A stretch of 64,000 bases of DNA from Nannocystis pusilla (GTDB lineage Bacteria; Myxococcota_A; Polyangia; Nannocystales; Nannocystaceae): positions 992,001-1,056,000 of the forward strand of contig NZ_JAIRAU010000001.1 in the NCBI RefSeq assembly GCF_020073745.1, read 5' to 3'. Positions 28,397 through 36,711 of the stretch are shown in pieces. The notes below the pieces were generated by a model. The model was not told where the DNA came from and did no database searches. It saw nothing but the letters and a program-made list of their open reading frames with translations. Both the position numbers and the translations under genes were made by a program. Position 1 is the first letter of the stretch. Each line of letters starts with the position of its first letter.

Positions 28397-29690
28397 TGAA
28401 GACTCCCATGTCGCAGTTAGCCTGGTTGAATCTTGAGACGAACGGCGACATCGTGGGCGAATCCCCCATGGCATCTCGGAGCTCAGGGAAGATGTTGACG
28501 TCGTCAAACGTATAGGGGCCAGTCGCAGCGAAATTGAAGAATTCGAGGAGCTCACGCAAGTCGGGGCGAGAGCCCGCTCTGGTGAGAAAGTGCCAAAAGA
28601 AACGCATCCAATCGAGCCCGGTACTCGTCTCTGGCTTGACCCAGTCTTGCCCACACTTGTTGGCCGTCCATCGATTCTCTCCCCCCAAGGGGTCTTGATT
28701 GGCGGCGCCTCCGAACAAGGATACAAGGGAGTTGTCCGCCAGAAAATCTGTGTATGAAGAGTGAGTAATGTCTTTGTAGTAGCGGAAGATGCCGTCGGCG
28801 TCAGCGCTAATCGCGTGATTGAATGCGATTGCCGCGATGAAGTGCGCGAAACCTTCTCTCATGGCCGTTGCGCTCCACTCAGCAGATCGCATGCCATGCC
28901 CATTGGCGTCGGTGTCATCAATTTCGATTCCCATAAGATTAATTATGGGAATCTTTGTGCTGAAGCGGCAGTCCGGATCCTCTGCTTGGAAGTTGTAATC
29001 GCCTAGGCCGAGCATTCCCTGCCATCTAAGCTGCAGCCAATGCCCCATCTCGTGCGCGATAAGGTACTTCTCTCGAAACGAATCTGGCCCGAGCTCAATC
29101 CCTGCCACTCCTCCACGGGCATTTCCCTTCCAATCCAGATACTCGACGAGCATCGATGCCGGCGCTGGTGGGAGAACGTCGAGTTCGCTGAAGCGGTGCA
29201 TCACGTCTGTCGCAACCGCCATCAGGGGCGCGATCGGATCCAACGCTGTGCCGTGAATCGAGAACTCTACCACGTCGTTCGGTGACAAATTATGCAGATC
29301 GACGATCCAGATGAACTCGGTCTCGATAGCACCCTCTTGTACATCTTGCCGTTGTGCGTGAATCCTCACCGGGTCCGGCTCGCCGACCCATGCTTCGGCG
29401 AACACCACCAGTTTGTGCCCGTTGGCGTACTGTGTCTCGAAGGTGAGGCACCCCTCTTGATCAAGAAGCGTGCTCAGCGGTGGTTCGGGTGCCGGAGGCA
29501 GCAACAGGACTCGAGCGCCGCGGGCGCGAACCTTGTCCTCCAGCAAGAGATCCTCGCCGAACCCGTTGTCAATGATTTCGGTCTCCCAGTTGACACAGAG
29601 CGTCCTCGCTTGGCAGGCCGACGCGATGCTCGGGGCCGCGAAGGCAAGGCTCGCAATGAAGATGGGGAGGATTGTGCGAATGCGCGCCAT
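28377..29690 (-). CDS. Secreted zinc metallopeptidase-like protein
   Basis: 437 residues. A Sec signal (MARIRTILPIFIASLAFAAPSIASA, cleaved near residue 25) begins the protein. A beta-rich N-terminal domain is followed by a catalytic-looking region with HEMGHW at residues 213-218 (HExxH), then AMREGFAHF about 75 residues later, offering a third Glu or His ligand. The C-terminal 100 residues contain conserved Trp/Cys (GQDWVKPETSTGLDWMRFFWHFL). No standard peptidase family could be named; a gluzincin-like fold is plausible. It lies 25 bp after the FG-GAP gene and overlaps the next gene, so it is the third gene of the operon. Confidence 0.75.
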   Translation of the reverse strand: MARIRTILPIFIASLAFAAPSIASACQARTLCVNWETEIIDNGFGEDLLLEDKVRARGARVLLLPPAPEPPLSTLLDQEGCLTFETQYANGHKLVVFAEAWVGEPDPVRIHAQRQDVQEGAIETEFIWIVDLHNLSPNDVVEFSIHGTALDPIAPLMAVATDVMHRFSELDVLPPAPASMLVEYLDWKGNARGGVAGIELGPDSFREKYLIAHEMGHWLQLRWQGMLGLGDYNFQAEDPDCRFSTKIPIINLMGIEIDDTDANGHGMRSAEWSATAMREGFAHFIAAIAFNHAISADADGIFRYYKDITHSSYTDFLADNSLVSLFGGAANQDPLGGENRWTANKCGQDWVKPETSTGLDWMRFFWHFLTRAGSRPDLRELLEFFNFAATGPYTFDDVNIFPELRDAMGDSPTMSPFVSRFNQANCDMGVFNENTCP

Positions 29691-29715
29691 GGTCGTCTAT
29701 CGCTCCGCGAAAGGG

Positions 29716-31749
29716 TCAGAAGCCTGGAATGCCACGCGAGCCATGGGCTTCGATTCGGCCCAAGAGTGTCGCGGTACCGGTGTACGGAGCGGCATTTGCG
29801 CGCCAACTGGCGAGGTCGCCGTGGTAATAGGTGTCATGCAATGCACCCTCGCGATACAAGACCGCGATGTCGCCACCAGTGCCATCTTTATCAAGGTGGC
29901 CGAAGATAGTGGGAGCAAAGCTGTTCCCCACGTGCGCGCTGTTGGCGCTCAGCCGCGCCCGGACGGAGATCGATGCGGAAGTCGGCAACACCAGCAGCGC
30001 GGGGTTCACGCTGCTAGGGTTGACCCCGCCAGGGATGAAATCATTGAGGTCGAACGAAACCGAGGTGCTCGTGGCGGCCGCGAGTGTCTCGGGCCCTTGC
30101 TCAATCCGGAGTTCCTCGCCGCGCACTCGCAGCACGAACTCGAGATCGGCAACGATCGTGTTGGCGCTAGTGTTCTGGAGCTGCAGGGTGAGGAGCCCGT
30201 CCGACGAGTTCAGCACCGAGTTCGGCGTGGTCAAGCCGGACCACGACAACTTGACCGGCGGCTGCAGGTATGGGCCGTCGTCGATCGGTGTTGGCTCGCA
30301 GACGGTTACGCCCCTTGGATTCTCAGGGACGACCACAAATTGCTCGATCGAAACCATCGTGAGCCCAAGAGCGGCCAGTTGTGTCTGGTTGCGATGGCTG
30401 CGGATCGTGTCAGTGCCGGGGCCGCCGTCGACGACCTCACCCTCCAGTACCATGCAATCGAGGTCGATGAGGATCGTGTCGTCGCCGGCGCCTGCGATGA
30501 TGATGTCGCGCCCTGGGCCACTCTGGAAGACGTCCGCGCCAGCGCCGCCGAAGAGCACATCGTTGCCCTGGTCGCCGAACAGTTTATCATTCCCTCCGCC
30601 ACCCCAGACAACCCCGGTACTCGATCCGAGGGAAATCACATCGGCTGTGGACCAGCCATACACCGGGCTACTGCCCGCATGACAGCCCAGGAACCCGCCG
30701 TCGAGCACTGAGCAGCCGTAGGTGTCGCAACTGAGCGCGTTGTTGACAGTGGTGAGTCCGGTTGCGCTGCCGAAGAAGGTGTGCCGGCCCATACCGACAC
30801 CACCGGAACAGGCGTCTCCGGGCACACCTACCAAAAGATCGTCGTAGGCGTCCCCGTCGACATTTGCAGCGGCCAGGTGCCAGCCGAATAAATCGCCCTG
30901 CTCCGCAGTATCTGCGACGCCGCCGCTATCTTGGTTGTAGCCCAAGTGGGTGGGAGGAAGCCCGGCAGGCCCGCCGCTGTAGCGGAAGATGGCACCCATG
31001 CTGCCGCCGTAAAAAGGTGCTGCGACGACGAGGTCCGCACAGCCGATGCCCGACGACTGGTCGCCGTTGAAGTTACCAGCGGCCAGCGTTGCGCCGAACC
31101 TTCCGGTGGGCGTCAGGATTGGCCCGCTCAACTGACGGTCACCGACGCTAGTGATGCCGCCGCTGCTGCCGTTGAGCACGTTTACCAAACCGCCCGACTG
31201 TCTCGGAACGCCGATGGCGAGGTCATCGTCGCCGTCGCAATTAAAATCTCCCACGGCCAAAGCGTCGCCGAAATAGCTGTTCGCTTGGGCGCCGCCTTCG
31301 ACATCTGGGGTGTCCAGAGTCCAGAGTTGGTCACCCACCTCTGTCAGGCCGGTCGAGGAACCGTAGAGCACATGCACCGAACCGCTGGCTGCAAAGCCGG
31401 TATCATTCGCGCCCGGCGCTGCGATGGCGAGATCGTCGTATCCATCATCATTGAAGTCGCCCGTAGCGAGGGACGCACCAAACAGGTCGTTGCAGGCGGC
31501 CGTGCCCAGGACACCCGATGTATCTCGTCCCCAGGTGGTGAGATCGCCGGCAGAGTTGACGACGTATACAGCTCCCTTGCCGCAATCGGTCTCGGGCGAG
31601 GAGACCACGATCTCCAAGCTGTTGTCGCCGTCGAAGTCTCCCCATCGCACGGTCCCTGATATGTCGATGAGTGAGGCAGTTGCTTCGGGGGCGAACGCGA
31701 GCATCGCCAGCGACCCAGCTGCGAGCGCGGATATCTTTTTGGGTTTCAT
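29716..31749 (-). CDS. Exported FG-GAP repeat protein with RTX-like calcium motifs
   Basis: 677 residues from ATG 31749 (AAGGAG 8 nt upstream). A signal peptide (about residues 1-25) is followed by about six FG-GAP/integrin-alpha-like repeats of about 60 residues, each with a DxDGDxxDDL-type calcium loop (GDFDGDNSLEIVV, GDFNDDGYDDLAI, GDFNCDGDDDLAI, ANVDGDAYDDLLV). At about residues 385-440 there are GGxGxDxLxG nonapeptides (GGGGNDKLFGDQGNDVLFGG) of the hemolysin type. The C-terminal 200 residues are a beta-rich domain of unknown kind. The protein is probably a secreted or surface adhesin-like beta-propeller. It follows the small membrane protein gene by 1 bp. Confidence 0.88.
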   Translation of the reverse strand: MKPKKISALAAGSLAMLAFAPEATASLIDISGTVRWGDFDGDNSLEIVVSSPETDCGKGAVYVVNSAGDLTTWGRDTSGVLGTAACNDLFGASLATGDFNDDGYDDLAIAAPGANDTGFAASGSVHVLYGSSTGLTEVGDQLWTLDTPDVEGGAQANSYFGDALAVGDFNCDGDDDLAIGVPRQSGGLVNVLNGSSGGITSVGDRQLSGPILTPTGRFGATLAAGNFNGDQSSGIGCADLVVAAPFYGGSMGAIFRYSGGPAGLPPTHLGYNQDSGGVADTAEQGDLFGWHLAAANVDGDAYDDLLVGVPGDACSGGVGMGRHTFFGSATGLTTVNNALSCDTYGCSVLDGGFLGCHAGSSPVYGWSTADVISLGSSTGVVWGGGGNDKLFGDQGNDVLFGGAGADVFQSGPGRDIIIAGAGDDTILIDLDCMVLEGEVVDGGPGTDTIRSHRNQTQLAALGLTMVSIEQFVVVPENPRGVTVCEPTPIDDGPYLQPPVKLSWSGLTTPNSVLNSSDGLLTLQLQNTSANTIVADLEFVLRVRGEELRIEQGPETLAAATSTSVSFDLNDFIPGGVNPSSVNPALLVLPTSASISVRARLSANSAHVGNSFAPTIFGHLDKDGTGGDIAVLYREGALHDTYYHGDLASWRANAAPYTGTATLLGRIEAHGSRGIPGF

Positions 31750-31750
31750 C

Positions 31751-32269
31751 TCAGCGCTCCTTTTCTGGTGTGGATCCTTCACCGAGCGCGCGGTCCAGCC
31801 TGGATTCGTGTTCATTGTGTTTCGCACGCCCCGATTCGGATTTGTACAGTTCCGACCGTAACGACGTGAGCGCGGATTGGGCGGCGTTCACATCCTCTTT
31901 TCTCGGGGGGCCTCCTGCTTCTATCGCCGCGAGGGCCGCCTTGAAGCGGGCTTCCAGATGCTGAACCCGTTCAGTGCTCTCCAGCTCGTTCGAGCCCGAG
32001 GGCAGGCTACCCTGTTCAACGGAGGGATGCTGGGACGGCCGTATGGAAACATGTGGTATAGGAGTGGTATTCACCAGTGCCTTCTCGGAGGTCGATGTGG
32101 GCGCCGCTCGTTCCGTCAGCGGCGGGGGTGACGACCGCTCTTTGGCAAGAGTTGCCTGGTGTGGAGGGGCTTTAATGTCCCGTCCTCCTCCATAGGTCAG
32201 CAAACCTCCGACCAGACCGAAACAGACAAGCCAGGCGGCCCCGCGAGCACGACCATTCTTCAGCCACAT
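31751..32269 (-). CDS. Small single-pass membrane protein, first gene of the exported-protein operon
   Basis: 172 residues. A membrane anchor at about residues 9-28 (AAWLVCFGLVGGLLTYGGG) is followed by a Pro/Ser/Thr-rich stretch and a C-terminal charged helix of about 65 residues (EARFKAALAAIEAGG ... SALTSLRSELYKSESG), probably coiled coil. GAGGTG lies 7 nt before the ATG. Its TGA is separated by one base from the next ATG, so translation is likely coupled. The function is unknown; it could be an export helper or an anti-sigma-like anchor. Confidence 0.65.
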   Translation of the reverse strand: MWLKNGRARGAAWLVCFGLVGGLLTYGGGRDIKAPPHQATLAKERSSPPPLTERAAPTSTSEKALVNTTPIPHVSIRPSQHPSVEQGSLPSGSNELESTERVQHLEARFKAALAAIEAGGPPRKEDVNAAQSALTSLRSELYKSESGRAKHNEHESRLDRALGEGSTPEKER

Positions 32270-32514
32270 CTAAACCACCTCACCACTTCTTCACGATAAG
32301 TGAATGACACAGGCCGCCCGGACACGTCAAGCGGTATTTTGAGTGAAAGGACGGCCAACGTGGTGGCCGGCTCTCTGGTCGTTCGCGCGGTTCTCGCAGT
32401 CATGTTTCGCGTGGTAGAGAATTCCCTGGTATCGCTCGACCCGTGCGTTCTCTAATGCGCCAAGTGTGACATGTTTCAAGAAACAGGTTATTTTATGCAC
32501 CGGCTCGCCCCTAG
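32270..32514. promoter_or_regulatory. Leader and promoter region of the minus-strand operon, up to the IS
   Basis: A TTGACG on the minus strand about 55 bp upstream of the operon start is the best -35 candidate, but no good -10 follows at the right spacing. TGTTT-CAAG-AAACA (32472-32485) is a small 4-nt-loop palindrome. The region is AT-richer than average. The insertion sequence begins at its distal end and could alter transcription of the operon. Confidence 0.4.
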
Positions 32515-32533
32515 CAGGATGCTGAAAAAGGAC
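32515..32533 (+). repeat. Left terminal inverted repeat of the IS
   Basis: The 19 bp after the CTAG flank match the reverse complement of 33833-33851 at 17 positions. Confidence 0.85.
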
Positions 32534-32602
32534 GGCGTAACCACACGCCGGAGACCCGACTGAAGGCCTTGCGAGCGATGCGCGATTTCGTACATTGGTC
32601 GT

Positions 32603-33700
32603 ATGCGCGGCACCAAGGCCCCTCAGTCCAGCATGATCTGCCTCGTTTCGCCCGAGTCGAGGATCCCCGAGCGGCACCCGCTGCGCGCGGTGAAGAAGCT
32701 GGTCGATGCGGCGCTGAAGGACCTCGCGCCGGTGTTCGAAGGCATGTACTCGAACATCGGGCGGCCTTCGATCCCGCCGGAGTCGCTGCTCAAGGCGACG
32801 CTGCTCATGGCCCTGTTCTCGGTCCGCAGCGACCGGATGTTCTGGGACCAGCTCGGCTACAACCTGCTCTTCCGGTGGTTCCTCGACATGGACATGACCG
32901 AGGATGCGTTCCACCCGACGACCTTCACGAAGAACCGCGAGCGGCTCATGGACCACGACGTCGCCCGCGAGTTCTTCGCGCTGGTCGTGGGCCAGGCGAA
33001 GGCCGCCGGCCTGATGAGCAACGAGCACTTCTCGGTCGATGGCACGCTGATCGAGGCGTGGGCATCGCTCAAGAGCTTCAAGCGCAAAGAGGAAGCCATC
33101 GAGGAGAAGCCGCCCGTCGACGAGACCAAGAACCCGACCGTCGACTTCCATGGCGAGAAGCGCGGCAACGACACGCACGAGTCGACGACGGACCCGGAGG
33201 CCCGACTCGCGCGCAAGGGCAACGGCAAGGAGGCCAAGCTGTCGTACGCGCAGCACGTGCTGATGGAGAACCGCAACGGGCTCATCGTCGACATGTGCAT
33301 CACGCACGCCCACGGCCGCGCCGAGGTCGAGGCCGCGTATATGATGCTCGAGCGCAACGATCCGACGCGAAGCCGTCGCACCGTCGCCGCCGACAAGGGC
33401 TACGACACACGCGACTTCGTCGAGGGCTGCCGCAAGATCGGCGTGACCCCGCACGTGGCCATGAACACAGGCCGCAGCGGCGGCTCGGCGATCGATGGCC
33501 GTACATCGAGGCACGAGGGCTACCTGACCAGTCAGCGCTTCCGCAAGCGGATCGAAGAGATCTTCGGCTGGGAGAAGACGGTCGCCAACTTCCGCAAGAC
33601 CCGATTCCGAGGCAAGCAGCGGAACGAGATGGCGTCGCTTCTCATCGGCGCCGCCTACAACCTTGTCCGAATGGCGAAATTGATGCTGCCGATCGCATGA
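32603..33700 (+). CDS. IS5-type DDE transposase
   Basis: 365 residues, full length. The N-terminal DUF772-like domain is present (RPSIPPESLLKATLLMALFSVRSDR, YNLLFRWFLD). The DDE catalytic positions are FSVDGT (first Asp, about residue 148), VAADKGYD (second Asp, about 264) and the RIEEIFGWEK helix (Glu, about 320), ending FRKTRFRGKQ and AAYNLVRM, typical of IS5/IS1182-type enzymes. A charged insertion lies between the first two Asp. The ATG at 32603 is the first in frame inside the element. It is intact with no frameshift. Confidence 0.92.
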   Translation: MRGTKAPQSSMICLVSPESRIPERHPLRAVKKLVDAALKDLAPVFEGMYSNIGRPSIPPESLLKATLLMALFSVRSDRMFWDQLGYNLLFRWFLDMDMTEDAFHPTTFTKNRERLMDHDVAREFFALVVGQAKAAGLMSNEHFSVDGTLIEAWASLKSFKRKEEAIEEKPPVDETKNPTVDFHGEKRGNDTHESTTDPEARLARKGNGKEAKLSYAQHVLMENRNGLIVDMCITHAHGRAEVEAAYMMLERNDPTRSRRTVAADKGYDTRDFVEGCRKIGVTPHVAMNTGRSGGSAIDGRTSRHEGYLTSQRFRKRIEEIFGWEKTVANFRKTRFRGKQRNEMASLLIGAAYNLVRMAKLMLPIA

Positions 33701-33710
33701 GGCCCCGCGG

Positions 33711-33773
33711 GTCCGGGGTCGAACCCGGACTCGCAGAGGGCCGGCAGGCCTCCCGCGGGGAGGCGGCCGGCCC
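33711..33773. terminator. Two hairpins in the IS tail
   Basis: GTCCGGG-GTCGAA-CCCGGAC (33711-33730) is a perfect 7-bp hairpin, and GGGCCGGC...GCCTCCC-GCG-GGGAGGC...GCCGGCCC (33738-33773) is a nested stem. They lie right after the transposase stop and probably block transcription into or out of the element. Confidence 0.55.
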
Positions 33774-33832
33774 AACAAGTCCTCTCGGACAGGTGATTCG
33801 AGCCAGCGATGGGCTCAGATCCGAGCACCCGA

Positions 33833-33851
33833 GTCATTCTTCAGCATCCTG
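33833..33851 (-). repeat. Right terminal inverted repeat of the IS
   Basis: Reverse complement of the left repeat with two mismatches; the CTAG flank follows immediately. Confidence 0.85.
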
Positions 33852-33870
33852 CTAGGTGCGAGCCGGCGCC

Positions 33871-35001
33871 TTAGGTGGCCTTGAAGCTCAGCACCGGACG
33901 CAGTCGACGGACGACGCGGGTCAGCTCGCGCTGGGCTCGCATGACGGCGCCGATGTCCTTGTAGGCCGCGGGCGCCTCGTCGCGCAGCGCGTCGGCGGCG
34001 CGGTGGTCGAACCACACGCCGCCCATCTGGGCCACGACGTCGGCGGCGCGGATCTGCCGGCGCGCCTCGCCGCGGCCGAGGACCCGCCCGGCCCCGTGCG
34101 CGCTCGAGCACAGCCCCGCGACCTCGCCGCGACCGCAGGTGTGGTAGCTCGGCGTGCCCATCGAGCCGGGCACGATCCCCGGCTCGCCCGCTTGTGCCGA
34201 CACCGCCCCCTTGCGATGGACCCACAGCGCCTCGTCGCCGTGCTGCTCGCGGCGGACGAAGTTGTGGTGGCAGGAGATCCACGTGTCCACGAGGACATGT
34301 CCATTGAAACAACTTTTAAGGATGTCGGCGGCGCGGGTGATCATGTGCGCGCGGCTCTCGGCGGCGTAGTCGAGGGCCCACTGCACGTCGGCGAGGTAGG
34401 CCGCGCCGGCCGGGCTGTCGGCGACGAGGCCGCGCAGGCCGGCGCCGATCGGCTCGGCGAGCGCGTCGTGGTGGTCGCGGATCGCCGTGCCGATCGCCCG
34501 CGAGCCGCTGTGCACCATCAACCACAGGCGGTCGTCGTCGTCGGCCTGCAATTCTAAAAAATGATTGCCGCGGCCGAGCGTGCCGAGCTGCAGGCCGGCG
34601 GTCCGACGCTGCTCCGATTGAAGTGAGGGGGCCGACAGCGGGCGGTCGGCGAGCGCGGGCGGGAGCGGGTGCTCGCCGGGCGGGCCCGGGTGGCGCAGCG
34701 CCGGGATCGCCCGCTGCAGGCCGACGAGCACGGCCGCCGCGGTGCGTGGATCGGCGAGGACGCCGACCTCGACGTCGCAGGCGACGGCCGCCATGCCGCA
34801 GCCGATGTCGCCGCCGACGGCCGCGGGCAGCAGGAGGGTGCGGGTGGCGACGACGGTGCCGACGCACACGCCCTCGGCGAGGTGGACGTCGGGCATGACG
34901 GCGATCCGGGCGACGTCGTCGAGGTGCCGCAGCCGCTCGAGCGCGTCCTGGACGTCGCGCGGGGGCGGCTGGGCGACGAAGCGGGTGAGGGTCGCCGTCA
35001 T
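33871..35001 (-). CDS. rtcB: RtcB-family RNA ligase
   Basis: 376 residues. RtcB joins RNA 2',3'-cyclic phosphate or 3'-phosphate ends to 5'-OH using GTP and Mn2+. The signatures are present: MPDVHLAEG near residue 36, the metal-site GGDIGCGM, LGRGNHFLEL, VHSGSR, a HHNFVRREQHG metal site, the WVHRKGA region and SAHGAGR with the guanylylated-His context. It is shorter than typical RtcB (about 400-480), belonging to the compact bacterial branch. It is coupled by ATGA overlap to the upstream RbfA-like gene, so RNA repair linked to ribosomes or translation stress is inferred. Confidence 0.92.
   Translation of the reverse strand: MTATLTRFVAQPPPRDVQDALERLRHLDDVARIAVMPDVHLAEGVCVGTVVATRTLLLPAAVGGDIGCGMAAVACDVEVGVLADPRTAAAVLVGLQRAIPALRHPGPPGEHPLPPALADRPLSAPSLQSEQRRTAGLQLGTLGRGNHFLELQADDDDRLWLMVHSGSRAIGTAIRDHHDALAEPIGAGLRGLVADSPAGAAYLADVQWALDYAAESRAHMITRAADILKSCFNGHVLVDTWISCHHNFVRREQHGDEALWVHRKGAVSAQAGEPGIVPGSMGTPSYHTCGRGEVAGLCSSAHGAGRVLGRGEARRQIRAADVVAQMGGVWFDHRAADALRDEAPAAYKDIGAVMRAQRELTRVVRRLRPVLSFKAT
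34284..34297. repeat. TGTCC-N4-GGACA palindrome inside rtcB
   Basis: TGTCC-ACGA-GGACA, 5-bp perfect arms with a 4-nt loop, encoding part of NGHVLVDTW on the minus strand. It is one of several such elements in the window. Confidence 0.6.
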
Positions 35002-35468
35002 GGATCCACCTCCTCGTCGTCGTCGCTGGCGCCGCCCGGGCCGCGCGGCGCGGGCACGACCCGGAACACGAGGTTCGGGGTGCGCTTGCGGTGGATGGCG
35101 CCGGCGATCTCCGAGCGCAGGTACGGGCGCAGGGCGTCGAGGCGGCGCATTGTCAGCTGCGCCTCCTCGCCGCCGGCGCCGATCGGCAGCGCCAGCACGA
35201 CGACGAGGTTGCCGCTGCCGGGCTCGGGTTCGACGCCGAGCAGCGTCAGCGCCGAGACGTGCGGGTCGTCGACCTCGCCGGCGAGCACGAGCGCGAGGCG
35301 CTCCTCGACCTGCCGCGACAGCTGGTCGAGCTTGCGCCGCGCCTGCGCCGGCAGGGCCGCGCCGAACAGCACGGCGGGATCGACGGCGCCCGGGATCGAT
35401 GGTGCGGACTGCGAATATTCAGTTGTGGCCGGCGCGCGACGGCGCCGGCGGTCTCGATGTCGATTCAT
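34998..35468 (-). CDS. RbfA-like protein
   Basis: 156 residues. After a basic N-terminal tail, residues 45-145 follow the ribosome-binding-factor-A pattern: a helix with QLSRQVEERLALVL, a DPHVSALTLLGVEPEPG strand pair with the hydrophobic LVVVLALP strand, a long helix LDALRPYLRSEIAGAI, and RKRTPNLVFRVV. RbfA binds 16S rRNA during 30S maturation. Given the location next to rtcB rather than infB/truB, it is probably a paralogue rather than the housekeeping copy. It ends in an acidic DDDEE tail and its stop overlaps the rtcB start. Confidence 0.65.
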   Translation of the reverse strand: MNRHRDRRRRRAPATTEYSQSAPSIPGAVDPAVLFGAALPAQARRKLDQLSRQVEERLALVLAGEVDDPHVSALTLLGVEPEPGSGNLVVVLALPIGAGGEEAQLTMRRLDALRPYLRSEIAGAIHRKRTPNLVFRVVPAPRGPGGASDDDEEVDP

Positions 35469-35557
35469 GAGTGGCTCTTTGCGGACTCAATGCACACACA
35501 CGGACCGGATCACCGGGGCGATCCGGAGCTCAGACGCGTGGATGTGGAGAGACACGC

Positions 35558-35668
35558 ATGGCCGACTCCGAAGGGATCACGAAGCTAGGCGATCTCGCGG
35601 CGCGGCGCAAGCGGGCGGGCGCACGGGCGATCGGGCGCGCTCGGGAGCGCGTTCGCTGCGGACAATGA
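35558..35668 (+). CDS. Possible 36-residue basic peptide
   Basis: An ATG preceded by GGAG at 8-9 nt opens a 36-codon frame with acidic start MADSEG, then ITKLGDLAARRKRAGARAIGRA, a helical Arg-rich segment, ending RCGQ. No homology is recognised. It sits in a 300-bp gap between divergent genes that otherwise holds nothing clear. It could be a small nucleic-acid-binding peptide or chance. Confidence 0.25.
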   Translation: MADSEGITKLGDLAARRKRAGARAIGRARERVRCGQ

Positions 35669-35767
35669 GGTCGCGGGCGCCGATGCTTCGCCGGGCGGTC
35701 ACGGAGGTCCGGCGCGTGCGCGAGCGCGGCGAGGACGCTTCGCCGCGCTCGCACGAATGAGGCGCAC

Positions 35768-36418
35768 TCAGGGCGCGGTGCAGATGCCGACGGGCTGCAT
35801 CTGGTCCGGGACTTCCTTGCAGGTCGTGCCGGCCGGGCAGGCGGCGTCGTTGCCGGGCGGGCACAGGGCGGCGCAGTTGGTCGGGTCCATGCCCATCTCG
35901 AGGATGAGGACGCACTGAGCCTGCGCCTGCGTGCCGGTCGCGGGGCACGTCATGCCGTCGCACTGCGGCGAGCAGAAGTTGCCCTCGACGCCGGTCAGCG
36001 ACACGCAGTCCGAGCCGGCCGGGCACCCGCCCATCGCGTCGCACGGGCCGTACTCGCCGCCGGGGCCGGCGGTCGTGTCGTCGTCGGTGGTGGCAGGGTT
36101 GGCGGTCGTCGTGGTCGACGTCGCCGGCTCGGTCATCGTCGTCGTCGTCGCCGGCTCGGTGGTCGTCGGGGACGGCGTGGTGGTGGTCGGGGCGACGGTC
36201 GTGCCCTCGGTCACCGCCTCGGTCTCGCCGTCGGTCTCGGTGCCCTCGGTCTCGGTGGTGGTGGACTGGGTGGTCTGGGTGGTCTGGGTGGTCTGGGTGG
36301 TCTGGGTCGTCGCGTTGGTCGCGCTCGTGAGCATCGGCTTGCCGTCGTCGCCGCAGGCCACGAGGCCGAGCGCGAGGACGGACATCAGGGAAACTGAGGT
36401 AAGGGAACGAATGGACAT
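35768..36418 (-). CDS. Thr-rich-linker Cys-rich lipoprotein
   Basis: 216 residues. The start at 36418 is supported by GGAGAG about 4 nt upstream. The signal ends at lipobox LVAC (about residue 22). A long Thr/Gln/Glu linker follows (TTQ units, then TTT/EPA), and a C-terminal domain of about 95 residues has ten Cys arranged in pairs (CDAMGGCPAGSDC, CSPQCDGMTCP, CPPGNDAACPAGTTC). The architecture is like the lipoprotein at 26901 but the sequence is not closely related. It is probably a surface or periplasmic protein. No operon partner. Confidence 0.8.
   Translation of the reverse strand: MSIRSLTSVSLMSVLALGLVACGDDGKPMLTSATNATTQTTQTTQTTQTTQSTTTETEGTETDGETEAVTEGTTVAPTTTTPSPTTTEPATTTTMTEPATSTTTTANPATTDDDTTAGPGGEYGPCDAMGGCPAGSDCVSLTGVEGNFCSPQCDGMTCPATGTQAQAQCVLILEMGMDPTNCAALCPPGNDAACPAGTTCKEVPDQMQPVGICTAP
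36262..36306. repeat. Five tandem 9-bp units in the lipoprotein linker
   Basis: One TGGACTGGG and four identical TGGTCTGGG units encode Thr-Thr-Gln repeats on the minus strand; a three-codon unit, so length change keeps the frame. Confidence 0.85.
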
Positions 36419-36711
36419 GTTCTCTCCGCGGGAATTGGGGCGCGCAGCGTGCGGCCGTGCTCGCACGCTACACAACCGCCCGTCGTCGCGGAAGCCGACT
36501 TGTCGTGCGTTGGCGGACGAGCGGTTACGTGCCCGGGGCCGCTGACCCCCGGGCCGCGAGGACTGGGCGGAACCGACCGGCAGTTTGCAGCGAACGGGCC
36601 GTCCCTCGGGTGTCCCGGGGTTCGCGCGGTGAGCTGTCTCCGGGGACATGTCACGCGGGGACAAGCCGCGGCGGCGGGCGGCCGGTCCTATGGTGTCCCG
36701 AGGAGGTCGTG

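Larger units (their letters stand above)
32515..33851 (+). mobile_element. Insertion sequence, IS5/IS1182-type, apparently complete
   Basis: A 1337-bp element bounded by 19-bp imperfect terminal inverted repeats (CAGGATGCTGAAAAAGGAC at the left, 17 of 19 matching at the right) and flanked on both sides by CTAG (32511-32514 and 33852-33855), a probable 4-bp target duplication. It holds one intact transposase gene plus a 150-bp tail with two strong hairpins. The insertion point is 14 bp from the 3' end of rtcB and about 240 bp from the exported-protein operon, so no gene is visibly broken. The element looks recent and potentially active; no second copy is in this window. Confidence 0.9.

Noticed and set aside
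33711..33730. Sequence resembling a tRNA T-arm on the minus strand of the IS tail
   Set aside because: Stem pairing does not fit a 5-bp T stem with a 7-nt loop and no other tRNA arms are nearby; it is a simple hairpin.
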